18,424 nt of DNA, taken from positions 1-18,424 of the forward strand of contig JBGUER010000044.1 of assembly GCA_041821285.1 (NCBI GenBank). Direction: 5' to 3'. The stretch's first letter is position 1. Each line of letters starts with the position of its first letter. A model generated the notes under the pieces. It had not been told where the DNA came from, ran no database searches, and worked only from the letters and a program-made list of their open reading frames with translations. This DNA comes from JAJBWD01 sp041821285. GTDB lineage: Bacteria; Bacillota; Clostridia; Clostridiales; Clostridiaceae. Position numbers and translations under genes: made by a program. Below are positions 6,486 through 14,405 of this stretch, one piece after another.

Positions 6486-8411
6486 TTACATAAATGTAAA
6501 TAGGTATATAGTAACAAAAGCTACACATACTACTACCCACAAAACATAGTCATTTACAACTCCGCTATGAGCTGTTTTTAAAAAATTAAAATATTTTCCA
6601 AAGTCCTGTTTCATACCCCAGAACATATCGTTTCCACCTAAATGTGAATAGTCTTGTTTTTCTCCACCAGTAAAAGATTCATATTTTGTATCTAAAAGGT
6701 CAACTGGAGCAGATTTTTTAGGTTTATATCCAAATGCAAAGAATATTATTAATCCTATTAAAAGAATAACAAATAAAACCAGCCAAGAAATTGGATCCCA
6801 ATAACCAGCTAATATATAATCCATTTTAGGAATTGGCACTACTTCTTTAAACATTTCTGATGCATATCCTTTTGTAAACATAACATCCAAATAATCCCCT
6901 ATATTGTATACAGCATAAGCTGCAGGTTCTATTAGATATTTAGATATAACATTTGGAATTATACCAACCACTAAAGCTATTATAGCAAGTACAATCATAG
7001 GAATTCTCATTGATAGCGGTGCCTCTTTAACATCTTTATGTTCTTCATTTAACTGACCAAAGAAAACTGAATGAATAACTTTTACTAAGGAAGCTAAAGT
7101 TAGAACTGAAGTAAGCAATGCTATAACTGTAACAGGTGCATAGCCAGCTTCATAAGTAGCTTGATATATAAGCCATTTAGAAACAAATCCATTAAATGGA
7201 GGTATTCCACTTATTGCAAGAGTTCCTATAATAAATAGTGCTGTTGTTTGAGGCATTTTTTTAGCAAGACCACCTAATTTATTTAAATCCGTAGTTCCTG
7301 CCTGATGTAAAACCGCACCGGCACAAAGAAATAAAAGTGGTTTGAAAGTGGCGTGATTTAACATATGAAATAAACCACCCATAGTTCCTAAAACAGCTAC
7401 TTCTGTATTAGATGCTAAACCTACTCCAAATGCTGTTATAATATATCCTAATTGTGAAACAGAGGAAAAAGCAAGAAGTCTTTTAAAATCTGTTTGAATA
7501 ACTGCCATAGATATTCCAACTAGCATTGTTATTGAACCCCAAAATATTAATAAGAATTCTAAATTATTATTTCCAGCACCTTGATATATCATATATGTTA
7601 TTCTAACCATTCCATATATACCGGTTTTACTCATTATTCCAGATAAAATCATAGAAATAGATGATGGTGCTGCCATATGTGCATCTGGTGGCCATGTGTG
7701 ACAAGGCACTAAAAATGCTTTAACAGCATAACCTGTGAGCATTAATGCTAATGCAAAAGTTGAAACTACTGTGTAATTTCCATGAAGAAGTGCTGCCATT
7801 TGAGCCATATTTAATGTATGAAGCTGAGAATATAGTAAAACTGTTCCGAGTAGTATTAATGAAGAACCTAAAGAACCAATAACTAAATATTTAAATCCAG
7901 CTTCAACAGATTTATAAATATGATTTCTAAATGCAGTTAATGATATTGCTGCAAAAGTCATAATTTCAAGCATTACATACATATTAAATAGGTCTCCAGT
8001 TAATACAAAACCTATCATACTACCAGATAGTAGTTGAAATAAAACATAATATTTATCTAATCCGTTATCTCGCTCCATATATCTAAAAGAATATATAACA
8101 GATAAAAAACAAGCAAAGGATATAATAATTGCTACAAATAATGAAAAGGCATCAACTTCAAGACCTATTCCTATAGCCCAATTATTTTCAGGAGCCCAGT
8201 TTCCCATCCAATATGAAACAATTTTATGATCCATCATAACAGGCTTAATAAGACTAAATATAGCAAAAACTGAAGTAAAAGTTGTTACTAAGGATATTGC
8301 CCTGACTAAATTTATTAATTTTTTACGATTTCCTATTATAGCTGATATAAAAGCTCCAAGAAATGGTGCCATTATCGCTATAACTGGAAGATTACTAAAA
8401 TAAGACGTCAT
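6486..8411 (-). CDS. MrpD/MbhH-like ion-translocating subunit with long C-terminal extension
   Basis: This 641-residue multispanning protein is an antiporter-like subunit (NuoL/M/N, MrpD). The key residues are present: Glu149 in the TM5 segment (YVMLEIMTFA), Lys231 (TGYAVKAF), His238 in PCHTWPPDAH, Lys262 and Lys357 in NHATFKPLL. The standard antiporter domain ends near residue 490. MrpD proteins are usually about 500 residues, so about 140 extra residues follow: one helix (about 541-560), a hydrophilic stretch, and a final helix (620-640) preceded by GKYFNFLKTAHSG. That tail resembles the separate MbhI subunit, which supplies the lateral helix and last helices in Mbh; no stand-alone mbhI is present. 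The ATG overlaps the mrpC stop by four bases (ATGA), with AGGAGG inside mrpC. Confidence 0.92.
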   Translation of the reverse strand: MTSYFSNLPVIAIMAPFLGAFISAIIGNRKKLINLVRAISLVTTFTSVFAIFSLIKPVMMDHKIVSYWMGNWAPENNWAIGIGLEVDAFSLFVAIIISFACFLSVIYSFRYMERDNGLDKYYVLFQLLSGSMIGFVLTGDLFNMYVMLEIMTFAAISLTAFRNHIYKSVEAGFKYLVIGSLGSSLILLGTVLLYSQLHTLNMAQMAALLHGNYTVVSTFALALMLTGYAVKAFLVPCHTWPPDAHMAAPSSISMILSGIMSKTGIYGMVRITYMIYQGAGNNNLEFLLIFWGSITMLVGISMAVIQTDFKRLLAFSSVSQLGYIITAFGVGLASNTEVAVLGTMGGLFHMLNHATFKPLLFLCAGAVLHQAGTTDLNKLGGLAKKMPQTTALFIIGTLAISGIPPFNGFVSKWLIYQATYEAGYAPVTVIALLTSVLTLASLVKVIHSVFFGQLNEEHKDVKEAPLSMRIPMIVLAIIALVVGIIPNVISKYLIEPAAYAVYNIGDYLDVMFTKGYASEMFKEVVPIPKMDYILAGYWDPISWLVLFVILLIGLIIFFAFGYKPKKSAPVDLLDTKYESFTGGEKQDYSHLGGNDMFWGMKQDFGKYFNFLKTAHSGVVNDYVLWVVVCVAFVTIYLFTFM

Positions 8412-8752
8412 CCATTTAACCTCCTAACTTTGTCCGCATCTATAGTATTATAATGAGATTTGATTTTTATAACTAAAGATAATGCTAAAGCGGTAACACA
8501 GGCACCTATAACAATAGATGTTAGAGTTAAAGCTTGAGGTACGGGATCTACAAATATTGCATCACTTTTTAAATCTGATATAAATATTGGTGCAGTTCCA
8601 CCTTTTCTTGAACCAATAGATATTAACAATAAATTTATACCAGTATCTAATAAAGACATTCCAATAACTATTTTAATTAAATTCTTTTTGGCTATCATAA
8701 TATATAGCCCAAATATTATTAGCATAAAACAACCTATATAATTTAGTAACAT
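8408..8752 (-). CDS. mrpC: MrpC/MbhG-like subunit (NuoK family)
   Basis: The 114-residue, three-helix membrane protein is homologous to NuoK and MrpC. The conserved segment DPVPQALTLTSIVIGACVTA lies near residues 69-88, and a helix with GMSLLDTGINLLLI precedes it. I place the start at the ATG at 8752 with AAGGTGAG five bases upstream. A TTG start five codons earlier, at 8767, would lie on the ribosome binding site itself. It forms part of the ion-translocating membrane arm and overlaps the next gene by four bases. Confidence 0.92.
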   Translation of the reverse strand: MLLNYIGCFMLIIFGLYIMIAKKNLIKIVIGMSLLDTGINLLLISIGSRKGGTAPIFISDLKSDAIFVDPVPQALTLTSIVIGACVTALALSLVIKIKSHYNTIDADKVRRLNG

Positions 8753-8775
8753 TTTCTCACCTTCCAATTTACAAA

Positions 8776-9246
8776 TTATTTGTTATCATCATCATCTTCA
8801 TACTCAGATGTTTGATATAAACTAGATAACATTACAATGATAAGAAATCCAACTCCAGCTAAAACTTTATATCCTACTGCGAAATTCATCCAGAATATAG
8901 TACCAGCACTGTAAAGTTTACCAGGAGTTCCATGGCTTAAAACATTTTGGAAAAAAGTTATTCCATATATAATTCCTAAGGTTGCAAGAATAATAAACCC
9001 TATAGCCCCAATATCTTCTGAAACTTTTATTCTTTCTGAATTAAAAACTTTCTTTATTTCGGAAGGTCCATAAGCAATAAATAAAATAGAAACTACACCT
9101 GCGATTAATACTCCACCTTGAAATCCTCCACCAGGACTTAAATGACCATGTAATATTATATAGGAGCCTAACATAAGTGATATAGGAAGTGCTAAATTAG
9201 CACAGGATTTTATAATAGAATCTCTTGATTTATATTTTCTTTTCAC
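8776..9246 (-). CDS. mrpB: MrpB/MbhF-like subunit (MnhB domain)
   Basis: The 156-residue membrane protein has about four helices and the hallmark HGHLSPGGGFQGGVLIAG near residues 33-50, found in MrpB and MbhF. It starts with GTG at 9246, preceded by AGGAGG seven bases upstream; no better ATG is nearby. It begins one base after the mbhE stop codon. The C-terminus is acidic (YEDDDDNK). Its role is structural and ion-conducting in the Mrp module. Confidence 0.92.
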   Translation of the reverse strand: MKRKYKSRDSIIKSCANLALPISLMLGSYIILHGHLSPGGGFQGGVLIAGVVSILFIAYGPSEIKKVFNSERIKVSEDIGAIGFIILATLGIIYGITFFQNVLSHGTPGKLYSAGTIFWMNFAVGYKVLAGVGFLIIVMLSSLYQTSEYEDDDDNK

Positions 9247-9247
9247 T

Positions 9248-9526
9248 TTATGACCTCCTTTTATACTTTCTTAAAACCGCAGAAGAACCAGTAATAGCAG
9301 TAAATAGTACAAAAGCTTCACCTAAAGTATCATATCCTCTAAAGTCAAATACAATAGCTGTAACTGTATTTACCGCACCAGTTTTAGTCATAGTATCGTC
9401 TACTATTATTTTAGCTATGCCCTCATATGTTGGGCTGGCAGCTGTCATTATAGACATTTTGTAAGCCGTATATATTGCCATTATAGATATTACACTTAGA
9501 GAAAACCAAATAAAAAATTTTTTCAT
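9248..9526 (-). CDS. mbhE: MbhE-like subunit (MrpA C-terminal domain homologue)
   Basis: The 92-residue, two-helix protein carries VFDFRGYDTLGEAFVLFTA (about 59-77), the signature of MbhE and of the corresponding C-terminal part of MrpA. It appears as its own gene here, as in archaeal Mbh, not fused to a NuoL-like MrpA. The ATG overlaps the mbhD stop by four bases, with GGAGG inside mbhD. Full-length MrpA is absent from the window. Confidence 0.88.
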   Translation of the reverse strand: MKKFFIWFSLSVISIMAIYTAYKMSIMTAASPTYEGIAKIIVDDTMTKTGAVNTVTAIVFDFRGYDTLGEAFVLFTAITGSSAVLRKYKRRS

Positions 9527-9789
9527 TTATTTTCCTCCTTTTCTTTGTCATACTTTTTTATTTTAGTTAAGGCTATTATGAAAAGAACTGGAGTTAAAAT
9601 AGCACCAACAGCACCCTCTGCAATAGCAACGTCAGGAGCATTTAAAAGTAAAAACTCTAAAGCTACAAAAGTTCCAACTACAGCCATTGCAATAATGCAT
9701 GGAAGAATGTCATCTATAATAACAACACAAAATCCTGCTATAATAATTCCTATAATAATAATTGAATTTAATATGGTAAGACTATTCAT
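9523..9789 (-). CDS. mbhD: MbhD-like subunit (DUF4040)
   Basis: The 88-residue protein has about three helices and the motif LNAPDVAIAEGAVGAILTPVL (near 49-69), read in two parts as APDVAIAEG and GAILTPVLF. This is typical of the MbhD domain shared with MrpA and related to NuoJ. In Mbh and Mrp structures this segment lies next to the MrpC/MbhG subunit in the membrane. The gene overlaps the mrpG end by eight bases, and its ribosome binding site (GGGAGG) lies inside mrpG. Confidence 0.88.
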   Translation of the reverse strand: MNSLTILNSIIIIGIIIAGFCVVIIDDILPCIIAMAVVGTFVALEFLLLNAPDVAIAEGAVGAILTPVLFIIALTKIKKYDKEKEENK

Positions 9790-10126
9790 CTATATCATCC
9801 CTCCCATAATCATCACAGACATTTTTATCTATCATTTTAGCACCGCTTTTATATGCAGCTTTTGTCATAGCATGAGAAGCTGCAGGATTAGTTAATATGA
9901 TAAATAAAGCAATAGTTAATGATTTTATTGCTATAGCATAATTTTTTATTGAAAAACCATAAATGCATGTTCCTATAAGAATAGGTAGTCCACCCATAGT
10001 TACAATATTAGTTGAAGATTGTAATCTACAAAATGTGTCAGGCATTCTTATAAGTCCTACAACACCAGAAAAAAGGAAGAATATGCCTAGTGCTAAAAAT
10101 ATATCGATAATAATTCTAACTATCAT
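9782..10126 (-). CDS. mrpG: MrpG/MbhC-like subunit (MnhG/PhaG family)
   Basis: The 114-residue, three-helix protein has the family signature GLIRMPDTFCRLQSSTNIVT (about 24-43), matching the RMPD..xRLQ pattern of MnhG. The rest is hydrophobic, and the C-terminal tail is charged (DDYGRDDIDE). The ATG overlaps the mrpF stop as ATGA. It is an accessory subunit of the Mrp-type sodium/proton module. Confidence 0.92.
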   Translation of the reverse strand: MIVRIIIDIFLALGIFFLFSGVVGLIRMPDTFCRLQSSTNIVTMGGLPILIGTCIYGFSIKNYAIAIKSLTIALFIILTNPAASHAMTKAAYKSGAKMIDKNVCDDYGRDDIDE

Positions 10127-10386
10127 AGTTTACCCTCCAAATACTTTGATATAAGTATAGTTCCTATAAAACCAAGAAGGGCTATTATTAAACCTAAATC
10201 TAAATATAAAGCTCTTCCTTGATAGCAACCATATAAAACCATAACTAATCCAATCATAATATCGATAGAATCTGCTGCAACTACTCTATCTATTACATGG
10301 GGACCTTTTATGACTCTATATAGTAAAACTAATGCTAATAATGATATTATAATAGCAAATACTAAAAAATCCAAAGTCATATCCAT
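10123..10386 (-). CDS. mrpF: MrpF/MbhB-like subunit
   Basis: The 87-residue, three-helix protein carries GPHVIDRVVAADSIDIM (about 28-44), the conserved segment of MrpF. The ATG shares a base with the mrpE stop (TAATG), with GGGAGG upstream. A second ATG two codons later is possible but further from the ribosome binding site. It sits in the conserved E-F-G order of Mrp operons. Confidence 0.92.
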   Translation of the reverse strand: MDMTLDFLVFAIIISLLALVLLYRVIKGPHVIDRVVAADSIDIMIGLVMVLYGCYQGRALYLDLGLIIALLGFIGTILISKYLEGKL

Positions 10387-10901
10387 TAGTTGAAAATCCT
10401 CCCTACATAAGGTTCAAAGGAACCTTTTATTATTTTTGAAGCTTGTTTTATATCTCTTGTTTTAACGTCAATCCAATGAATATACAAATAACATTTTTCA
10501 TTTTTATCTTCAGCTATTTCCATAGTAATAGTTCCTGGAGTTAAAGTTATACAATTAGATAACATAGCAAGTCCATAATCTGATTTTAAATCTGTTTCTA
10601 CTTTTACTATTCCAGGATTAACTCTGACTTCTTTAGACAAAGCACGAAGTGCTACATCTAAATTTGATTTAAATAATTCTACTAGATAAATAGGAATGAA
10701 TATTAATAATGTTAATATTCTTTTAGGATTAAATAATAAAAATGGGTCTTTCTCAATGAAAAATGGTGCACTAAATATTGCAACCACTAAAGAAACTAAT
10801 ACTCCTGCTATTAATTCTTCTTTATCAAATGAAAGAGTATAAAGAAGCCAAAATATATAACAGAATATAAAAGTTGAAAAAATAGCTTTTAATTTTTTCA
10901 T
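10386..10901 (-). CDS. mrpE: MrpE/MbhA-like subunit
   Basis: The 171-residue protein has two or three N-terminal helices and a cytoplasmic C-terminal domain. NCITLTPGTITMEI (near 116-129) is the diagnostic segment of MrpE. It opens the Mrp/Mbh membrane module, as mbhA does in archaeal Mbh operons. GGGAG precedes the ATG. It follows hypB after 13 bases. Confidence 0.93.
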   Translation of the reverse strand: MKKLKAIFSTFIFCYIFWLLYTLSFDKEELIAGVLVSLVVAIFSAPFFIEKDPFLLFNPKRILTLLIFIPIYLVELFKSNLDVALRALSKEVRVNPGIVKVETDLKSDYGLAMLSNCITLTPGTITMEIAEDKNEKCYLYIHWIDVKTRDIKQASKIIKGSFEPYVGRIFN

Positions 10902-10914
10902 GTATAGCTCTCCC

Positions 10915-11562
10915 TTACTTTTTTATATATTTTTTAATATATTTAACAAATTCTTCGATACCATCACCTCTACTAGAATCTATTTTAAATATATCAATAT
11001 TTTTATTTATTTTATTAGCATCATCTATAACTCTATTTTCATCAAAATCAAAATATGGTTTCATATCATATTTTGATAAAATAAGCGCATTAGCTTTAAT
11101 AAACATTAAAGGATATTTTTCTACTTTATCATCACCCTCTGGGACGCTAAGTATTGCTATTTTTATATCTTCACCTATATCAAATTCAGCAGGACAAACT
11201 AAATTTCCAATGTTTTCAATAAACATTATATCTAATTTGTCTAAATCAAATTCTGGTAATATGTTTTTTATAGACATAGCTTCGATATGGCAAGCTCCAT
11301 CGGTATTTAATTGAACTACAGGAATACCCATAGAAGCTATTTTTTCTGCATCTATTTTGCCTGCAACATCCCCTTCTATAACACCAATATTGTATTCATC
11401 TTTTAGGTTTTCAATTATTTTTGTAATAAAAGTAGTTTTACCTCCACCAGGAGACCCCATTACATTTATCATTAAAACTTTTTTTTCATCTAGCATAGTT
11501 CTTAGTTCGTTATGACAATTTTCATTCCATTCTAATATTTGTCTAACAATTTTTATATCCAT
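10915..11562 (-). CDS. hypB: Hydrogenase nickel-insertion GTPase HypB
   Basis: The 215-residue SIMIBI-class GTPase hydrolyses GTP during transfer of nickel to the hydrogenase large subunit, together with HypA. Walker A is GSPGGGKTT (36-44). The conserved metal-site residues are Cys91-His92 (DGACHIEAM) and Cys123 (NLVCPAEFD). The N-terminus lacks the His-rich nickel-storage stretch seen in some HypB proteins. The usual NKxD guanine motif reads SKYD (163-166), a mild departure. AGGTGG lies ahead of the start, which overlaps the hypA stop as TAATG. Confidence 0.95.
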   Translation of the reverse strand: MDIKIVRQILEWNENCHNELRTMLDEKKVLMINVMGSPGGGKTTFITKIIENLKDEYNIGVIEGDVAGKIDAEKIASMGIPVVQLNTDGACHIEAMSIKNILPEFDLDKLDIMFIENIGNLVCPAEFDIGEDIKIAILSVPEGDDKVEKYPLMFIKANALILSKYDMKPYFDFDENRVIDDANKINKNIDIFKIDSSRGDGIEEFVKYIKKYIKK

Positions 11563-11903
11563 TAATCCACCTCCATACTGTCAACATAAAATTCATTTCC
11601 ACTAATCATAGAAATATCATCACTATTACATTTAGGACAAGCGAATATACCTCTTTTAATAGGCGTTACAGCTTTGCAGTTTCTACACTCTATTTTAATC
11701 GGCATTTTTTCTATAATAAGTTTTGCACCCTCTACCCTAGTTTCCTTACTTGCTATATCAAAATAATATTGAATAGATTCAGGAATAAGGCCTGTTAAAT
11801 CTCCTATTACTATTTTTATTGACTTAACTTTAGAGGCTTTATTTTTACAAGCCTCTTCACTACATATTTTAATAATACTTTCTGTAATAGATAATTCGTG
11901 CAT
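11562..11903 (-). CDS. hypA: Hydrogenase nickel-insertion protein HypA
   Basis: The 113-residue nickel chaperone is complete: it starts with MHELSITE, whose His2 binds nickel. The structural zinc site is Cys73/Cys76 (CRNC) and Cys89/Cys92 (CPKC). Its ATG follows the large-subunit stop codon with no spacer (TAAATG), and only a weak ribosome binding site is visible, so translation probably depends on coupling to the large subunit, its substrate. It partners with HypB, encoded next. Confidence 0.95.
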   Translation of the reverse strand: MHELSITESIIKICSEEACKNKASKVKSIKIVIGDLTGLIPESIQYYFDIASKETRVEGAKLIIEKMPIKIECRNCKAVTPIKRGIFACPKCNSDDISMISGNEFYVDSMEVD

Positions 11904-12986
11904 TTATCTATCCAAACAAGAGAAGCATGGATCAATACTTGCTACTATAAGACCTGCATCTGCAACAGAATTATTTTTAAGCATAACTGGAACTGTAGCT
12001 GCATTTTTAAATGTAGGAACATGTATATTCACTCTGTAATTAGTTTGACTTCCGTCTGTAACTACATAATAAGTAACTTCGCCTCGAGGGGCTTCAGTTC
12101 TTACTATTGTTTCTCCAGCTGGAATTTTAGGAATTTTAACACCTAAGTTTATTGGTGTGTCTGGCATATTTTTAGCAGCTTGAGTTATTATTTTAAAGCT
12201 TTGTTCAACTTCTAAAAGCCTAACAACCGCTCTACCAAATACATCGCAATTATCAACTGATACAGATTCAAAATCAAAATCATCATATGAACTATAAGGA
12301 TCTACTTTTCTTGCATCATCAATTTGACTTGATGCTCTTCCGTGAGGACCTACTGCTCCATAAATAAAAGCATCTTCTTTTGTTAAAATTCCAACTCCTT
12401 TGGTTCTTAGAGCTATAGTTTTATCAGTAGAATAAATATTTAATATTTTATTAAATGGTTTTTTTAGATCTTCTACCATTTGTAATAATTTTTCTAATTG
12501 TTCTTTAGATATATCTCTTCTTGCTCCACCTACTATATTCATAGCATAGTTAACTCTATTTCCTGTTAGCATTTCAAGCATATCCATAACTTTTTCTCTT
12601 GCTTCAAAATCATACATAAACAAACTATCAAATCCTATAATATGAGCTGCAAGTCCAAGCCATAGAAAATGAGAGTGAAGTCTTTCAAGTTCTGCAATGA
12701 TTACCCTTATATATTGACCTCTTTTAGGAACTTCCATACCAGCTATTTCCTCTAGAGCTCTACAATATGTAAATGGGTGAGAATGAGAACATATTCCACA
12801 TACCCTTTCTACCAAAGTTATAGTTTGTATTGGATTTCTTTCGCTTGCTAATTTTTCTATACCTCTATGATTATATCCTATAAAAACATCAGCATTAGAT
12901 ATTATCTCTCCATCTGTATAAAGTTTTACATGAACTGGTTCCTCAAGAGATGGATGATAAGGACCAATTGGTACTACATAACTCAT
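11904..12986 (-). CDS. Group 4 [NiFe]-hydrogenase large (catalytic) subunit (MbhL/EchE/NuoD-like)
   Basis: The 360-residue catalytic subunit carries both nickel-binding motifs: Cys63/Cys66 in ERVCGICSHSH and Cys354/Cys357 in DPCFSCLDR. Both cysteine pairs are kept, so this is a true hydrogenase and not a NuoD that has lost them. GPYHPSLEEP at the N-terminus is typical of Ech/Mbh enzymes. The protein ends at Arg360, directly after the second motif, so it lacks the C-terminal peptide that most [NiFe] large subunits lose to an endopeptidase. EchE- and CooH-type subunits are known to share this trait. AAGGAGG lies five bases before the ATG, inside the preceding gene. Confidence 0.96.
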   Translation of the reverse strand: MSYVVPIGPYHPSLEEPVHVKLYTDGEIISNADVFIGYNHRGIEKLASERNPIQTITLVERVCGICSHSHPFTYCRALEEIAGMEVPKRGQYIRVIIAELERLHSHFLWLGLAAHIIGFDSLFMYDFEAREKVMDMLEMLTGNRVNYAMNIVGGARRDISKEQLEKLLQMVEDLKKPFNKILNIYSTDKTIALRTKGVGILTKEDAFIYGAVGPHGRASSQIDDARKVDPYSSYDDFDFESVSVDNCDVFGRAVVRLLEVEQSFKIITQAAKNMPDTPINLGVKIPKIPAGETIVRTEAPRGEVTYYVVTDGSQTNYRVNIHVPTFKNAATVPVMLKNNSVADAGLIVASIDPCFSCLDR

Positions 12987-12987
12987 A

Positions 12988-13371
12988 CTATTCCTCCTTA
13001 TTGTCTTTTTTTCTTAATTCATCAAGTGGCATAACTAATATTTGTCCTGTACCATCAAAATCATCTGGTAAAAACAATCTTCCTGATTTCTCTAAACCGT
13101 CGAATTGAATTGGCATCATTTCACATATTTCTTCTTCACACCATTGTGCAGAACCTTTATAAATATAAGTTATTGATGGCACAGTTTTATATCCTTTAAC
13201 TATGTAAGTTTCAAGTTTTCCATCAATATCAAAATTATACACTACACAATAGTTGCCCTCCTTGTCTACATATCCATTCATGATAACAAGTCTTCTTTTT
13301 TCTTCAAACATTTTTTCAGCAAGAGGTATTAATTCTTCTGTTGAAATATAAGTAATAGGTACTTTTTGCAT
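12988..13371 (-). CDS. NuoC/EchD/MbhK-like 30-kDa-type hydrogenase subunit
   Basis: The 127-residue soluble protein is a short homologue of the complex I 30-kDa subunit. The stretch SAQWCEEEICEM followed by FDG and LFLPDDFDG matches the NuoC core (W.EREI.DMfGI.F.GH..L..ILLP). It packs against the large subunit in the peripheral arm. I choose the ATG at 13371, which has AAAGGAG seven bases upstream. A frame opening at 13416 would add 15 residues that overlap the hypE 3' end and lack a ribosome binding site. It ends one base before the large-subunit ATG. Confidence 0.87.
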   Translation of the reverse strand: MQKVPITYISTEELIPLAEKMFEEKRRLVIMNGYVDKEGNYCVVYNFDIDGKLETYIVKGYKTVPSITYIYKGSAQWCEEEICEMMPIQFDGLEKSGRLFLPDDFDGTGQILVMPLDELRKKDNKEE

Positions 13372-13390
13372 TGTTTTATCTCCTTTCAAT

Positions 13391-14392
13391 TTAACATATT
13401 CTTGGTAACAAATCATTACTTAATTTATCTAAAACTCTTTTACCACCATATATAGATTTAATTAAAACTTTACCTTTTGTAACACTTGTAACTTCACCTA
13501 TTATAGCAGAATATTCACTTTCTTTAAAATTATTTAGATCAGTTATTAATTTCTCAGCTATGCTTTTATCTACAATAGCTAATACCTTGCCTTCATTAGC
13601 ACTATATAATGGATCTAAACCTAGTAAATCACAAGCAGTTTGTACATTTTTATCTATAGGAAGACTAGATTCCTCTAATTCTATTCCAAAATCTTCACCT
13701 TCTACAAATTCATTTAAAGTAGTAGCAACACCACCTCTTGTTGGGTCTCGTAATATCTTTATATTTTCTTTATATTTTAAAATACAATCTACTACAGAAT
13801 TTAGCGGAGCGCAATCAGATTTTATATCACTTATTAATAAGTTCTCACGGGAGCATAATATAGAAACTCCATGATTCCCTATACTTCCTGTAACTATTAC
13901 TTTATCCCCTTCTTTTATTCTATTTTTGCCAAGTGTAACACCTGGTCTTTTAATACCAATTCCACTAGTATTTATATATATTCCATGTCCGTGTCCTCTG
14001 TCTACTACTTTTGTATCTCCTGTAACTATTTTTACATTAGCTTTTTTAGCAGTTTCTGCAATTGAATTTATTATAGTTTTTAAATCTTCTAATTTGAGTC
14101 CTTCCTCTAAAATAAATGAAAGACTTAAAAATTTAGGAACAGCGCCACACATTAAAATATCGTTTACTGTGCCACAAACACTAAGTTTACCTATGTCTCC
14201 TCCATTAAAGAAATATGGGTCTATTACAAAACTATCTGTAGAAAATGCTATATCTCCTTTAACATCTAAAATAGCGCCATCACTTAGTTCGTTTAAAACG
14301 TCGCTATTAAAAGCAGGTAACATATAATCTTCAATTAGTCTTGATGTTTTTATTCCTCCACTACCATATGACAATGTTATTATTTCATCCAT
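13391..14392 (-). CDS. hypE: Hydrogenase maturation protein HypE
   Basis: The 333-residue ATP-dependent dehydratase converts a carbamoyl group on its C-terminal cysteine to thiocyanate, the source of the CN ligands of the Ni-Fe site. It ends with LLPRIC, with the acceptor cysteine as the last residue. The N-terminus has LSYGSGG and the PurM-like ATP-binding domain follows. The start at 14392 has AAAGG eight bases upstream; a longer frame from 14434 would overlap hypD and add residues unlike the family. HypE needs HypF to load the carbamoyl group, and no hypF lies in the window. Confidence 0.96.
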   Translation of the reverse strand: MDEIITLSYGSGGIKTSRLIEDYMLPAFNSDVLNELSDGAILDVKGDIAFSTDSFVIDPYFFNGGDIGKLSVCGTVNDILMCGAVPKFLSLSFILEEGLKLEDLKTIINSIAETAKKANVKIVTGDTKVVDRGHGHGIYINTSGIGIKRPGVTLGKNRIKEGDKVIVTGSIGNHGVSILCSRENLLISDIKSDCAPLNSVVDCILKYKENIKILRDPTRGGVATTLNEFVEGEDFGIELEESSLPIDKNVQTACDLLGLDPLYSANEGKVLAIVDKSIAEKLITDLNNFKESEYSAIIGEVTSVTKGKVLIKSIYGGKRVLDKLSNDLLPRIC

Positions 14393-14405
14393 AATATCAA
14401 CCTTT

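Noticed and set aside
8753..8767. TTG start for mrpC
   Set aside because: The TTG overlaps the AAGGTGAG ribosome binding site that serves the ATG at 8752.
9545..9895. Plus-strand open frame of 116 codons opposite mbhD and mrpG
   Set aside because: It is a shadow of the membrane genes on the other strand, with no ribosome binding site and low-complexity Ile/Thr composition.
8776..10901. A complete seven-gene Mrp antiporter operon
   Set aside because: There is no full-length NuoL-like MrpA; MbhD and MbhE are separate small genes and the cluster is embedded among hydrogenase genes, so it is the Mbh arrangement.
13926..14327. Plus-strand open frame of 133 codons opposite hypE
   Set aside because: Antisense shadow of a well-conserved gene; no ribosome binding site or family resemblance.
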